Shown piece by piece: positions 13,959-21,929 of a stretch of 34,037 bases of DNA (position 1 is its first letter; each line of letters begins with the position of its first letter). The stretch is from assembly GCA_018267825.1 (NCBI GenBank), contig JAFDXR010000022.1:1-34037 (forward strand), in the 5' to 3' direction. The notes beneath the pieces are model-generated. The model searched no databases. It was given only the letters and a program-made list of their open reading frames with translations, and was not told the origin of the DNA. This DNA is from Bacteroidota bacterium. GTDB lineage: Bacteria > Bacteroidota > Bacteroidia > B-17B0 > Aurantibacillaceae. Position numbers and translations under genes: made by a program.

Positions 13959-15026
13959 ATGCCGTTTTTTACAAAAGATAACAAGACCGCTTTGGAGGCG
14001 ATTGAACAGGCGCAGTGGATTGCATTTGCACCCATTGTGTTTCAGGCATCCAGGGCATTACGCGACCTGGGGATACTGGAAATTGTAATGGAAAGCAAAA
14101 CCCATGGCGTAAGCCTGGAGGAAGTGGTACAAAAAACCGGTCTTTCGGAATACGGTGTACGTGTATTGCTCGAGGCTGGTCTTGGAATTGGCCTTGTTGT
14201 GAAAAACGACAACCTCTATACCATCACAAAAACAGGCCTTTTTATATTAAACGATGCCATGACCAAAGCCAACATGGACTTCACACAGGATGTGTGTTAC
14301 GAAGGCATGTTTGGTCTCGATAAAAGCATACAAACCGGAAAACCTACCGGATTGAAGGTGTTTGGCGAATGGCCGACTGTGTATGAAGCACTGGCGCATC
14401 TGCCGCCAAAGGTTCAGCAAAGCTGGTTTACCTTCGATCATTATTATTCTGACAGATCTTTTGCCCCAGCATTGGTTGAATTGTTTAAGCGCAAGCCCAA
14501 ACATATTCTCGATATAGGTGGAAACACCGGAAAATTCACCCTGAAATGTATGGCATTCGATGCCGATGTACGCATTACCATTCTCGATTTGCCGGGTCAG
14601 CTGGCCATGGCCAAATCAAACATCGCAAAAACAGAATACGGTTCGCGTGTCGACTATTTTCCGATCAATATTCTCGATGATGCACAACAATTTCCGAAAG
14701 GGGCCGATGCCATCTGGATGAGCCAGTTTCTCGACTGTTTCAGCGAAAACGAAATTGTAAGCATCCTGAAACGCTGTCATACGGCGCTTGCCACCGATGG
14801 CCGCGTATACATCATGGAGACATTCTGGGATCGCCAGAAATTTGAAACCGCGGCATTCAGCCTGCAGATGACTTCACTGTATTTCACCAACATTGCCAAT
14901 GGCAACAGCCAGATGTACAACAGCGAAGTGTTTAACCGCCTGATCGATAAAGCCGGTTTTGTGATCGAAGAACAGATCGATAACATCGGCATCAGCCATA
15001 CCGTACAGGTGTGCCGGAAAAAATAA
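13959..15026 (+). CDS. SAM-dependent O-methyltransferase of the flexirubin-type cluster
   Basis: This class I methyltransferase has about 355 residues. Its N-terminal helical winged-helix dimerisation domain (about 10-85) is like that of plant-type O-methyltransferases. The SAM-binding motif HILDIGGNTGKFTLKC (about 180-195) is followed by ITILDLPGQLAMA and later VYIMETFWD. The frame extends back to a TTG at 13929, but ATG 13959 is preferred because the promoter -7 box overlaps the longer start. It diverges from the tyrosine ammonia-lyase gene and ends 16 bases from the converging tolC-like gene. By context it may methylate the aromatic head of the pigment (ring carbon or hydroxyl). That substrate is inferred from the neighbourhood. 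Confidence 0.8.
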   Translation: MPFFTKDNKTALEAIEQAQWIAFAPIVFQASRALRDLGILEIVMESKTHGVSLEEVVQKTGLSEYGVRVLLEAGLGIGLVVKNDNLYTITKTGLFILNDAMTKANMDFTQDVCYEGMFGLDKSIQTGKPTGLKVFGEWPTVYEALAHLPPKVQQSWFTFDHYYSDRSFAPALVELFKRKPKHILDIGGNTGKFTLKCMAFDADVRITILDLPGQLAMAKSNIAKTEYGSRVDYFPINILDDAQQFPKGADAIWMSQFLDCFSENEIVSILKRCHTALATDGRVYIMETFWDRQKFETAAFSLQMTSLYFTNIANGNSQMYNSEVFNRLIDKAGFVIEEQIDNIGISHTVQVCRKK

Positions 15027-15042
15027 AACGTTTTCGGGATTC

Positions 15043-16455
15043 TTACTTCAGGTTATAGTAATCCAAAATTTTTTGTTTGAGTATATAGTCGTAGCGCGCT
15101 GCGATCAGGTTCATGTGAGCCTTGTCGGCATTGGTTTTGGCAGTAATATATTCCACCGTGGTGATAGACCCGTTTTCGAATTTACTGGTAGCAATACGGT
15201 AGGATGCAGCATAGTCTTCGGCCTGTTGCTGAAGTACGATGTAGCGTTCATAAGAAGCATTCATGTCGTTGTATACCTGATCTATGGTCGATTGCATCCT
15301 GTTTTCAGCAGCGTGTAGTTGCCGGTCGGCGAGCTGTTTATTGATATGGGCGATATCCAGTTGTGTTTTGCCACGAAGTCCATTGAATAATGTAAACTGC
15401 AGGCTCAGCCCCACATAGGAGTTGAGGTTGTTGTGAAACTGTGTGTTGAATGGAATTTTACGGCTGTCGACCTGGTACTGAGGCGTGTATACAGTAAGCG
15501 GGTTGTTATTGTATACCACATAACTGCTTGTGGCAACATCCGAGGAGCCTGTAATTTGCTGGGTAAGTGCGGCATTTGAATAATTGGTGCCCAGGCTGCC
15601 GACGAGGCTGACTGTTGGAAATAATTGCCCGCGGGCAGCATAGAGACCTTTGCGGTAAGCTGATTGGCGGTAGCGCGCTGCTTTCATCAGCGGCATGTTG
15701 GCAAGGGCCTGCGACCGGATTTCGTTTCGGGGCTGCGTGTATGGCTTGAGGTCGGCTTCACTTCCCGCAGGTTCAAAGGTTATCTGTTCCGGTAAATACA
15801 CATTCATAAGTTGCGACAGGGTGGTTCTCGCAGCATAGTTGGCGGCTTTCAGATTGATGAGGGTCAGTTTATCACCGGCCAGCTGCCCGCGCGTATCATA
15901 GAACACCGCGGGCGATATGGCCTGGTTTGACTCGAGGGTCTTGAGCCTTTCGGTTTGTTTCAGGCTGGCCTCAAGTTGTGCGGTGGCCTGCTTCACCTGT
16001 TCGGCTGTGCTGAGCACCTGCAGGTAAGCCAGTACCACACTGATGGTAAGGTCGAGTTTTGCCTGTTCTGCATCCATGTTGCCGGCTTTGTAATTCAGGC
16101 TGCTTTGCCGCAGATTATTGATCAGGCTGAGACCGTTAAATAGCGTCATGCCGGCGTTAAGTCCGTATTGCCCTGTGATGATTTCCTGGTTGATATAGCT
16201 GTTGGTATAAGGGTTAATGCTTTTTCCCTGGTTAATACCCTGATTGGCATAACCCGAAACAGAAGGGAACAACGAGGCTTCGGCCTGGTTAAGTCTGGCC
16301 TTGCCGATTCCGGCCTGCGCTTCGGCAGAGGCTATCGTACTGCTGTTGCGAATGGCAATGTCAATACACTGCTGCAGCGAATATTTCACCGTGTCCTGGG
16401 CATTGGCCGGAACAAAAGGGTTCAGGAATAATATAAAAATACAGATGCGTTTCAT
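15043..16455 (-). CDS. TolC-family outer membrane efflux protein
   Basis: This 470-residue protein has a clear signal peptide (residues 1-19, cut after ANA). Two outer-membrane efflux protein repeats follow, each starting with SLQQCIDIAIRNSSTI- or EIRSQALANMPLMKAARY-like helices and a VSGYAN/VSLVGSLG strand. These are features of TolC. It should form the outer-membrane channel for the adaptor and ABC transporter encoded upstream. It is the last gene of the operon, 2 bases after the second ATPase gene, so adaptor, ATPases, permeases and channel are all in one transcript. Length is normal for the family. Confidence 0.9.
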   Translation of the reverse strand: MKRICIFILFLNPFVPANAQDTVKYSLQQCIDIAIRNSSTIASAEAQAGIGKARLNQAEASLFPSVSGYANQGINQGKSINPYTNSYINQEIITGQYGLNAGMTLFNGLSLINNLRQSSLNYKAGNMDAEQAKLDLTISVVLAYLQVLSTAEQVKQATAQLEASLKQTERLKTLESNQAISPAVFYDTRGQLAGDKLTLINLKAANYAARTTLSQLMNVYLPEQITFEPAGSEADLKPYTQPRNEIRSQALANMPLMKAARYRQSAYRKGLYAARGQLFPTVSLVGSLGTNYSNAALTQQITGSSDVATSSYVVYNNNPLTVYTPQYQVDSRKIPFNTQFHNNLNSYVGLSLQFTLFNGLRGKTQLDIAHINKQLADRQLHAAENRMQSTIDQVYNDMNASYERYIVLQQQAEDYAASYRIATSKFENGSITTVEYITAKTNADKAHMNLIAARYDYILKQKILDYYNLK

Positions 16456-16457
16456 AT

Positions 16458-17129
16458 TCAGTGTTTCAGTTGAATGCGGCCGTCGAGCAGCTCAATGATG
16501 CGTGAGCCATAGGCTGCATTTTTTTCGGAGTGGGTCACCTGCACAATCGTCACACCCTCTTCCTGGTTGAGTTTCAGGAAAAGATCCATGATCTCTTCGC
16601 CCTGCCTGGAGTTCAGGTTTCCTGTAGGCTCGTCGGCCAGGAGTAGTTTGGGTTTGGTAATCAGCGCCCGCGCTACACCTACCAGTTGTTGCTGACCACC
16701 GGAAAGCTGCGCCGGAAAAAGATCTTTTTTGGCTACCATGTTGAAACGGTCCAGCATATCGGAGACGATGGCTTTACGTTCCGGTGCCTTACAGTTCTGG
16801 TATAGCAGCGGTGTTTCCAGGTTTTCATAAACCGTGAGCTCATCGATGAGGTGGTAGGCCTGAAACACAAAGCCAATATGGTCTTTGTACAACTGTGAAC
16901 GTTGTTTCTCTTTCAGCTGCCTTACAGATTGCTCCATGAACAGATACTCGCCATCGTCGGCAGTATCCAGCATGCCAAGCACATGGAGCAGTGTGGACTT
17001 GCCGGAGCCCGATGGACCCATAATAGAAATAAACTCTCCGGGTGCAATATGCAGATTGATGTCCTGGAGCAGGAAAACCTTATTGGCCCCCTGATTCACC
17101 CATTTGTAAATGTGTTTTAGGTCGATCAT
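16458..17129 (-). CDS. ABC transporter ATP-binding protein (LolD/MacB type), second in operon
   Basis: This 223-residue ATPase has Walker A GPSGSGKST (38-46), Q-loop FVFQAYHL, signature LSGGQQQ, Walker B LLLADEP and the switch His in VTHSE. After the signature it reads QQQLVGVARAL where most relatives have [10 protein letters not shown], a mild change. It should power the FtsX-type permease(s) encoded just upstream, acting at the inner membrane. The gene starts 8 bases after the third permease gene and ends 2 bases before the tolC-like gene. A second ATPase gene lies at the head of the operon, so each may serve a different permease pairing. Confidence 0.9.
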   Translation of the reverse strand: MIDLKHIYKWVNQGANKVFLLQDINLHIAPGEFISIMGPSGSGKSTLLHVLGMLDTADDGEYLFMEQSVRQLKEKQRSQLYKDHIGFVFQAYHLIDELTVYENLETPLLYQNCKAPERKAIVSDMLDRFNMVAKKDLFPAQLSGGQQQLVGVARALITKPKLLLADEPTGNLNSRQGEEIMDLFLKLNQEEGVTIVQVTHSEKNAAYGSRIIELLDGRIQLKH

Positions 17130-17137
17130 ACGAATTA

Positions 17138-19564
17138 TTATTCAGTGCGGATGCTTTTTACAGGATTGGCCGTAGCAGCCCGGAAAGCCTTATAGCCTAC
17201 CGAGATCCAGGCAATACATACCGAAGACACAAAGGCCAGGGCAAATACCCCGACACCCATGTGAATGCGGAACACAAAATTCTCCAGCCAGCTGTTCATG
17301 TAATAATAAGCCAGAGGGGCCGCGATGGCAAAAGCAATGAGCAACAACCAGGTAAATTCTCTGGAGAACAATAAAAGGATGCTGCTGACGCGCGCACCCA
17401 GTACCTTGCGGATCCCCACCTCTTTGGTTTTCTGAACGGCCATAAACGATACCAGTCCGTACAACCCGAGCGAAGAAATAAGAATAGCCAGACCCGCGAA
17501 TATTTTATAGAGCAGCGACATTTTGGTTTCCTGCTCATAGAACTGTTCTATCCGTTCGTCGAGAAAGCTCGCCGAATATACAAACTCGGGAAACTGACGG
17601 TTCCAGGCTTGACGCACAGATTCCTGTGTTTGAGCCATGTTACCTGTATGCAGTTTGGCCGACATGCGGTAGTAAAATTTACGTCCGGAGGCGATCATCA
17701 GGGGTCTGATTTCTTCGCGCATAGAGTTGGCATGAAAATCTTTCACTACGCCGCATATGGTTTTCCAGGCATTTCCGCCGGTACGCAATTCTTTACCTAC
17801 AGCTTCTTCGGCCGACTTCAGTCCTAGTTTTTTCACGAGGGTTTCATTGATCACAATGCCGGTTACAGTGTCGCAGGCAGCATAGCCCTTACCGGCCAGG
17901 AATTGCAGGCCAAAGGTTCGGAAGTAATCACTGTCGGCATATTTCAGGTAAAGCGTATAATCTTCGTCGGGTTTATGATTAAACGCAAAATTAGTTCCCC
18001 AGTTGCTGTTCGACGAAGGCGGATCACTACAAAAAGAAACAGCCTTTACACCTGGAATCTGTAATAGCTGTTGCCTGAATGCTTCCTGCCGGCGGATCAT
18101 ACTTTCGTCGTCACTGCCATTCATCACCAGTATAGCATCTTTGTTGAACCCGAGATCGGCGTGACGTATGAAGCTCATCTGGGCTACTGCCACCAAAGTT
18201 CCGATAATCAGCAGTTGTGAAATGGAGAACTGAATAACAACCAGCACACGCCTTAATGATAATCCACCGATGGTGGTGGAGCTGATCCTGTTTTTGAGGG
18301 CCAGCACAGGCTTGAATCCCGAGAGGATCAGTGCCGGGTAAATGCCTGCCATGAGCGTGATAACGATAATGGCCACGAACAGAAAGAGGATATTCCGCAG
18401 TGTCAGAACCGGAAGGGTTTCTTCCATTGAAATCACATGGCGGAGGTATGGTGCCGCCAGGAAAGCCAGAGCAACAGCCAATCCGGCAGCAATAACAACC
18501 AGGATATTGGTTTCGCTGATCATTTGCCAAAAGAGCTGCAGGCGATAGCCACCAAGCACTTTGCGCACACCCACTTCTTTGGAACGCCCTACGGCCTGTG
18601 CTGTAGAGAGATTCACAAAATTGATGCAGGCCATCACGATGATCAGAAATGCAATCAGCGAAAGCGTGGTAAGCAAGGAACGGCTTGTAACATGTGTTCC
18701 GAGGTTCCCGATCACATCATCGAAATGCATGTCGCTGAGCGGGCGTAATATAATGCAGCGTTTGCTGGTACCCTGGTTTTTATAGTATTTTGCAGAGAGC
18801 GCGGTCAGTTGGGAATTGACCCTGGCAAGCTGTTCGCCTGGCGGGAACAGCATATACAGTTGAAAACTGCTGGTGATGTTGCCCCAATCGGAGTTATAAC
18901 CATAAATAGGATTTCCATTAGGCGTATTTTTAATGGTAATGAATGAACCGACAACCTTCATGCGGAAATCACTGTTCATGGGCACATCCTCGAAGATACC
19001 GCCAACAGTACAAATAATCCGGTTGTCGATTTTAACCGAACGGCCCATGGCTTGTTTCCAATCGCCAAAGTACTTGTTGGCCGTACTCCGCGATAGCACA
19101 GCCATATTAGGTTGTGCCAGTACCATAGGACTTCCGCTCAGCCATTGAAATGCAAATACCTGAAAAAATTCAGGATCGGCATAAAACCCGCCATCGTCTT
19201 CAATAAATTTTTTGTCCTGTATGGTTTGTCCGCTGGCATCTGTAACGGCTACCTGGCAACCATAATTGCAAAAGAGAGCACCCGTTTTTATTCCGGGCAG
19301 GTCCTGACGTAATGCGTCAAGTGCCGGATAAGGGATTCCCGGATTATAGTTTTCGCCGTCCGGATACACATCTTTGGTTACGGGTTGGTAAATCCGGTTA
19401 TAGTTAACCTGAAATTTATCAAAACTTGTTTCATATTGTATGATCGCAAAAATAAGCAGGCAGGTTGCTATGCCAACCGACAGACCAAGCACATTGATTA
19501 TGGTATAAGCCTTATGGCGTTTCAAATGCCTGAGGGCCGTCTTGATATAATTCGTGAGCATCAT
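17138..19564 (-). CDS. FtsX/MacB-like ABC permease, third of three
   Basis: This permease has about 808 residues from ATG 19564. The frame extends 57 residues further upstream, but that part lies inside the end of the preceding permease gene and lacks similarity. MLTNYIKTALRHLKRHKAYTIINVLG is the typical first line of these proteins. The layout is one N-terminal membrane helix, a large periplasmic MacB-like domain, three helices with the FtsX motif (GRSKEVGVRKVLGG), a second periplasmic domain and three C-terminal helices (KTKEVGIRKVLGA). Such permeases drive mechanical transfer of substrates in the periplasm rather than classical import. It starts 2 bases after the second permease gene and ends 8 bases before the second ATPase gene. 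Substrate unknown. Confidence 0.88.
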   Translation of the reverse strand: MMLTNYIKTALRHLKRHKAYTIINVLGLSVGIATCLLIFAIIQYETSFDKFQVNYNRIYQPVTKDVYPDGENYNPGIPYPALDALRQDLPGIKTGALFCNYGCQVAVTDASGQTIQDKKFIEDDGGFYADPEFFQVFAFQWLSGSPMVLAQPNMAVLSRSTANKYFGDWKQAMGRSVKIDNRIICTVGGIFEDVPMNSDFRMKVVGSFITIKNTPNGNPIYGYNSDWGNITSSFQLYMLFPPGEQLARVNSQLTALSAKYYKNQGTSKRCIILRPLSDMHFDDVIGNLGTHVTSRSLLTTLSLIAFLIIVMACINFVNLSTAQAVGRSKEVGVRKVLGGYRLQLFWQMISETNILVVIAAGLAVALAFLAAPYLRHVISMEETLPVLTLRNILFLFVAIIVITLMAGIYPALILSGFKPVLALKNRISSTTIGGLSLRRVLVVIQFSISQLLIIGTLVAVAQMSFIRHADLGFNKDAILVMNGSDDESMIRRQEAFRQQLLQIPGVKAVSFCSDPPSSNSNWGTNFAFNHKPDEDYTLYLKYADSDYFRTFGLQFLAGKGYAACDTVTGIVINETLVKKLGLKSAEEAVGKELRTGGNAWKTICGVVKDFHANSMREEIRPLMIASGRKFYYRMSAKLHTGNMAQTQESVRQAWNRQFPEFVYSASFLDERIEQFYEQETKMSLLYKIFAGLAILISSLGLYGLVSFMAVQKTKEVGIRKVLGARVSSILLLFSREFTWLLLIAFAIAAPLAYYYMNSWLENFVFRIHMGVGVFALAFVSSVCIAWISVGYKAFRAATANPVKSIRTE

Positions 19565-19566
19565 GA

Positions 19567-21918
19567 TTATTCGGTTCGTAAACTTTTTACTGGATTGGAA
19601 CGTGCGGCTTTCAAAGCCTGGAAAGACACCGTAAACAGGGCAATGAGTGTGGCCAGGATCCCGGCCAGTGCAAAAAACCACCAGCGAAGGGCTATATGAT
19701 ATGGAAAGTCTTTGAGCCAGGAACCCGTGAGCCACCAGGCCAGTGGAGCAGCCACTATAAATGCAATAAACACCAGCCTGAGAAATCCAACGGACAGCAT
19801 GGATGTAATGTTCATGACAGAAGCGCCCAGAACACGACGCACCCCAATTTCCTTGATCCGGTTCTCAGCCATGTAGGCCGATAAACCAAACAGGCCCAGG
19901 CATGAAATAAAAATGGTGAGACTGGCAAACAGCGTAGCCAGTGTTGCCATGCGATTCATATCGTCAAACTTGCGTGCATATTGCTCGTCGACATAATACA
20001 GGTTGCATGGAAATTCGGGGTTGTATTTTTTAAAGATGGCTTCAAGCGGGGCCAGATTACTGACCTGGGGATTCAGCCGTATGTTCACCACATTGAACCA
20101 GCCGCGGGCTCCTTCAATAATGATAGGTTTTGTGGGATGATACGGTGAGTTAAGAATAAAATCCCGGATGACCCCGATTACATGAAGCGGCACGTCCCCG
20201 TCTTTCACAATCTTTCCGACAGGGTCTTTGAAACCCATGGCTTTTGCTGCCGATTCATTAATGATAATGGCGTCCGAATCTGTCGGAAACTGTTGCAGAT
20301 CAAAATCTCTGCCGCTCAGCAACTGCAGGCCTGCGGTTTTCACAATATGTTCATCCGCACAAAAACGATCGAAATCTGTTTTATCGTTGGGGTCTTTACC
20401 TTCCCATACAAAGCCCCAGCTGTCGCTCCAGCCCTCTGTGAGCGGCGAACTGGTTTTGGTAACAGAAGTCGCGAGGTCAGCAGCGATGATCTCCTGCCGG
20501 AGCGCATGGTAGTTTTTATCCAGATCCTTGCTCAGGAAATGATATACCAGTCGGTCCTTGTTATAACCCACCTGGCGTTCGCTGACGTAACGGATCTGCT
20601 GACGCACAATGATGGTGCTGGTGATTAAAACAATAGCGAAAACAAACTGCAGAACCACCAGCACTTTACGTGGTGTGACCAGGGCACCAACCTTGCGGAA
20701 AGTACCTTTGAGTACACCAACCGGGTTGAACGACGACAGATAAAATGCAGGATAGAAACCAGCCAGAAGTCCGGTGAGCAGGATAAAAGCGATGCAAAGG
20801 ACCCAGAATACAGGCGAGCTATATGGAACGAACAGGCGTTTCATACAGAGTTCATTGTAAGCCGGCATGGATATTTGCACAATAATAATGGCCAGCACAA
20901 AACTGATGAATGCCAACAATGTTGTTTCTCCCAGAAACTGCTTTACAAGAGAGGAACGCATGGCGCCAACGGTTTTTCGGATGCCGACTTCCTTGGCGCG
21001 TTTTTCACTTCGCGCAGTGCTGAGGTTCATGAAATTGATGCAGGCAATAAGCAGAATAAACCCGGCTACAATGCCAAACAATGTTACCAGTTCGATCTTG
21101 CCGCCGCTTTCTACACCGTCTTTAAAACTGGAATAAAGGCGCCAGCGTTCCATCGGGTACAGGAACATATCGTAGGGGTCGCTGTCGCGTGCATAGTTGC
21201 GACGAAGATCTTTTACTTTTACCTGGAGGTTATCAATGGAGGCATGTTCTTTCAGCAGCACATACGTGTGTGTGGAGTTATTGCCCCAGTTGTTATCCTG
21301 CCCATTGAGTTCTTCGTGTAATGACCAGGGCATCAGGTACTCAAACTGAAAGCGGGTATTATTGGGGGGCGTATTGATAAGCCCCGTAACGGTGACCCCA
21401 TATTCATTGTCGATCCGGATCACTTTACCTACAGGATCTTCGTGACCGAAAATTTTTTCGGCCAGTTCCGGTGTCAGTAAAATGGAGTGAGGATCTTTGA
21501 AAACGGTATTGATGTTGCCGCTGATCAGCGGAAAATCAAACATGCTCAGAAACTCCGGATCCACCATATTGCCGCGGGCCGACAGTTTTTTATCGCCTAC
21601 GGAAAGGAAACGTTCATTGGGCCAGTCGACATGTGTGACCGCTTCTATTTCCGGAAAGTGTTGACGAAGCGTTGGTGCTGCCACAACCGGCGTTACATTC
21701 CAGCATTCCAGTTTACCGCTCCAGATGGACTTATTCCAGAGTTCGTAGATGCGTTCCTTTTTGCTGTGATACCGGTCGTAGCTCAATTCATTGTGTACCC
21801 ACAATGCCAGCAGCATAAAAGCCGACATGCCAATGGCGAGGCCCAGTATGTTGATCACAGAAAAGGTCTTGTTGCGGAGCAACTGACGAAACGCTATTTT
21901 GAGATAGTTTTTAAACAT
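19567..21918 (-). CDS. FtsX/MacB-like ABC permease, second of three
   Basis: This 783-residue permease starts with MFKNYLKIAFRQLLRNKTFSVINILG. It has an N-terminal helix, a periplasmic MacB-like domain (about 45-275), an FtsX helix bundle around EKRAKEVGIRKTVGAMRSSL, a second periplasmic domain and a C-terminal FtsX repeat (AENRIKEIGVRRVLGASV). The double FtsX arrangement is common in Bacteroidota permeases of about 800 residues. The start is well set because it follows the preceding permease stop by 11 bases. It is clearly related to, but different from, the two flanking permeases, so the three probably arose by old duplication. They may form heterodimers served by the two ATPases of the operon. 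Confidence 0.9.
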   Translation of the reverse strand: MFKNYLKIAFRQLLRNKTFSVINILGLAIGMSAFMLLALWVHNELSYDRYHSKKERIYELWNKSIWSGKLECWNVTPVVAAPTLRQHFPEIEAVTHVDWPNERFLSVGDKKLSARGNMVDPEFLSMFDFPLISGNINTVFKDPHSILLTPELAEKIFGHEDPVGKVIRIDNEYGVTVTGLINTPPNNTRFQFEYLMPWSLHEELNGQDNNWGNNSTHTYVLLKEHASIDNLQVKVKDLRRNYARDSDPYDMFLYPMERWRLYSSFKDGVESGGKIELVTLFGIVAGFILLIACINFMNLSTARSEKRAKEVGIRKTVGAMRSSLVKQFLGETTLLAFISFVLAIIIVQISMPAYNELCMKRLFVPYSSPVFWVLCIAFILLTGLLAGFYPAFYLSSFNPVGVLKGTFRKVGALVTPRKVLVVLQFVFAIVLITSTIIVRQQIRYVSERQVGYNKDRLVYHFLSKDLDKNYHALRQEIIAADLATSVTKTSSPLTEGWSDSWGFVWEGKDPNDKTDFDRFCADEHIVKTAGLQLLSGRDFDLQQFPTDSDAIIINESAAKAMGFKDPVGKIVKDGDVPLHVIGVIRDFILNSPYHPTKPIIIEGARGWFNVVNIRLNPQVSNLAPLEAIFKKYNPEFPCNLYYVDEQYARKFDDMNRMATLATLFASLTIFISCLGLFGLSAYMAENRIKEIGVRRVLGASVMNITSMLSVGFLRLVFIAFIVAAPLAWWLTGSWLKDFPYHIALRWWFFALAGILATLIALFTVSFQALKAARSNPVKSLRTE

Positions 21919-21929
21919 GATGAAACGTA

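Noticed and set aside
19565..19735. Extra 57 N-terminal residues on the third permease
   Set aside because: They overlap the end of the preceding permease gene, have no similarity to the family, and the typical first residues start at 19564.
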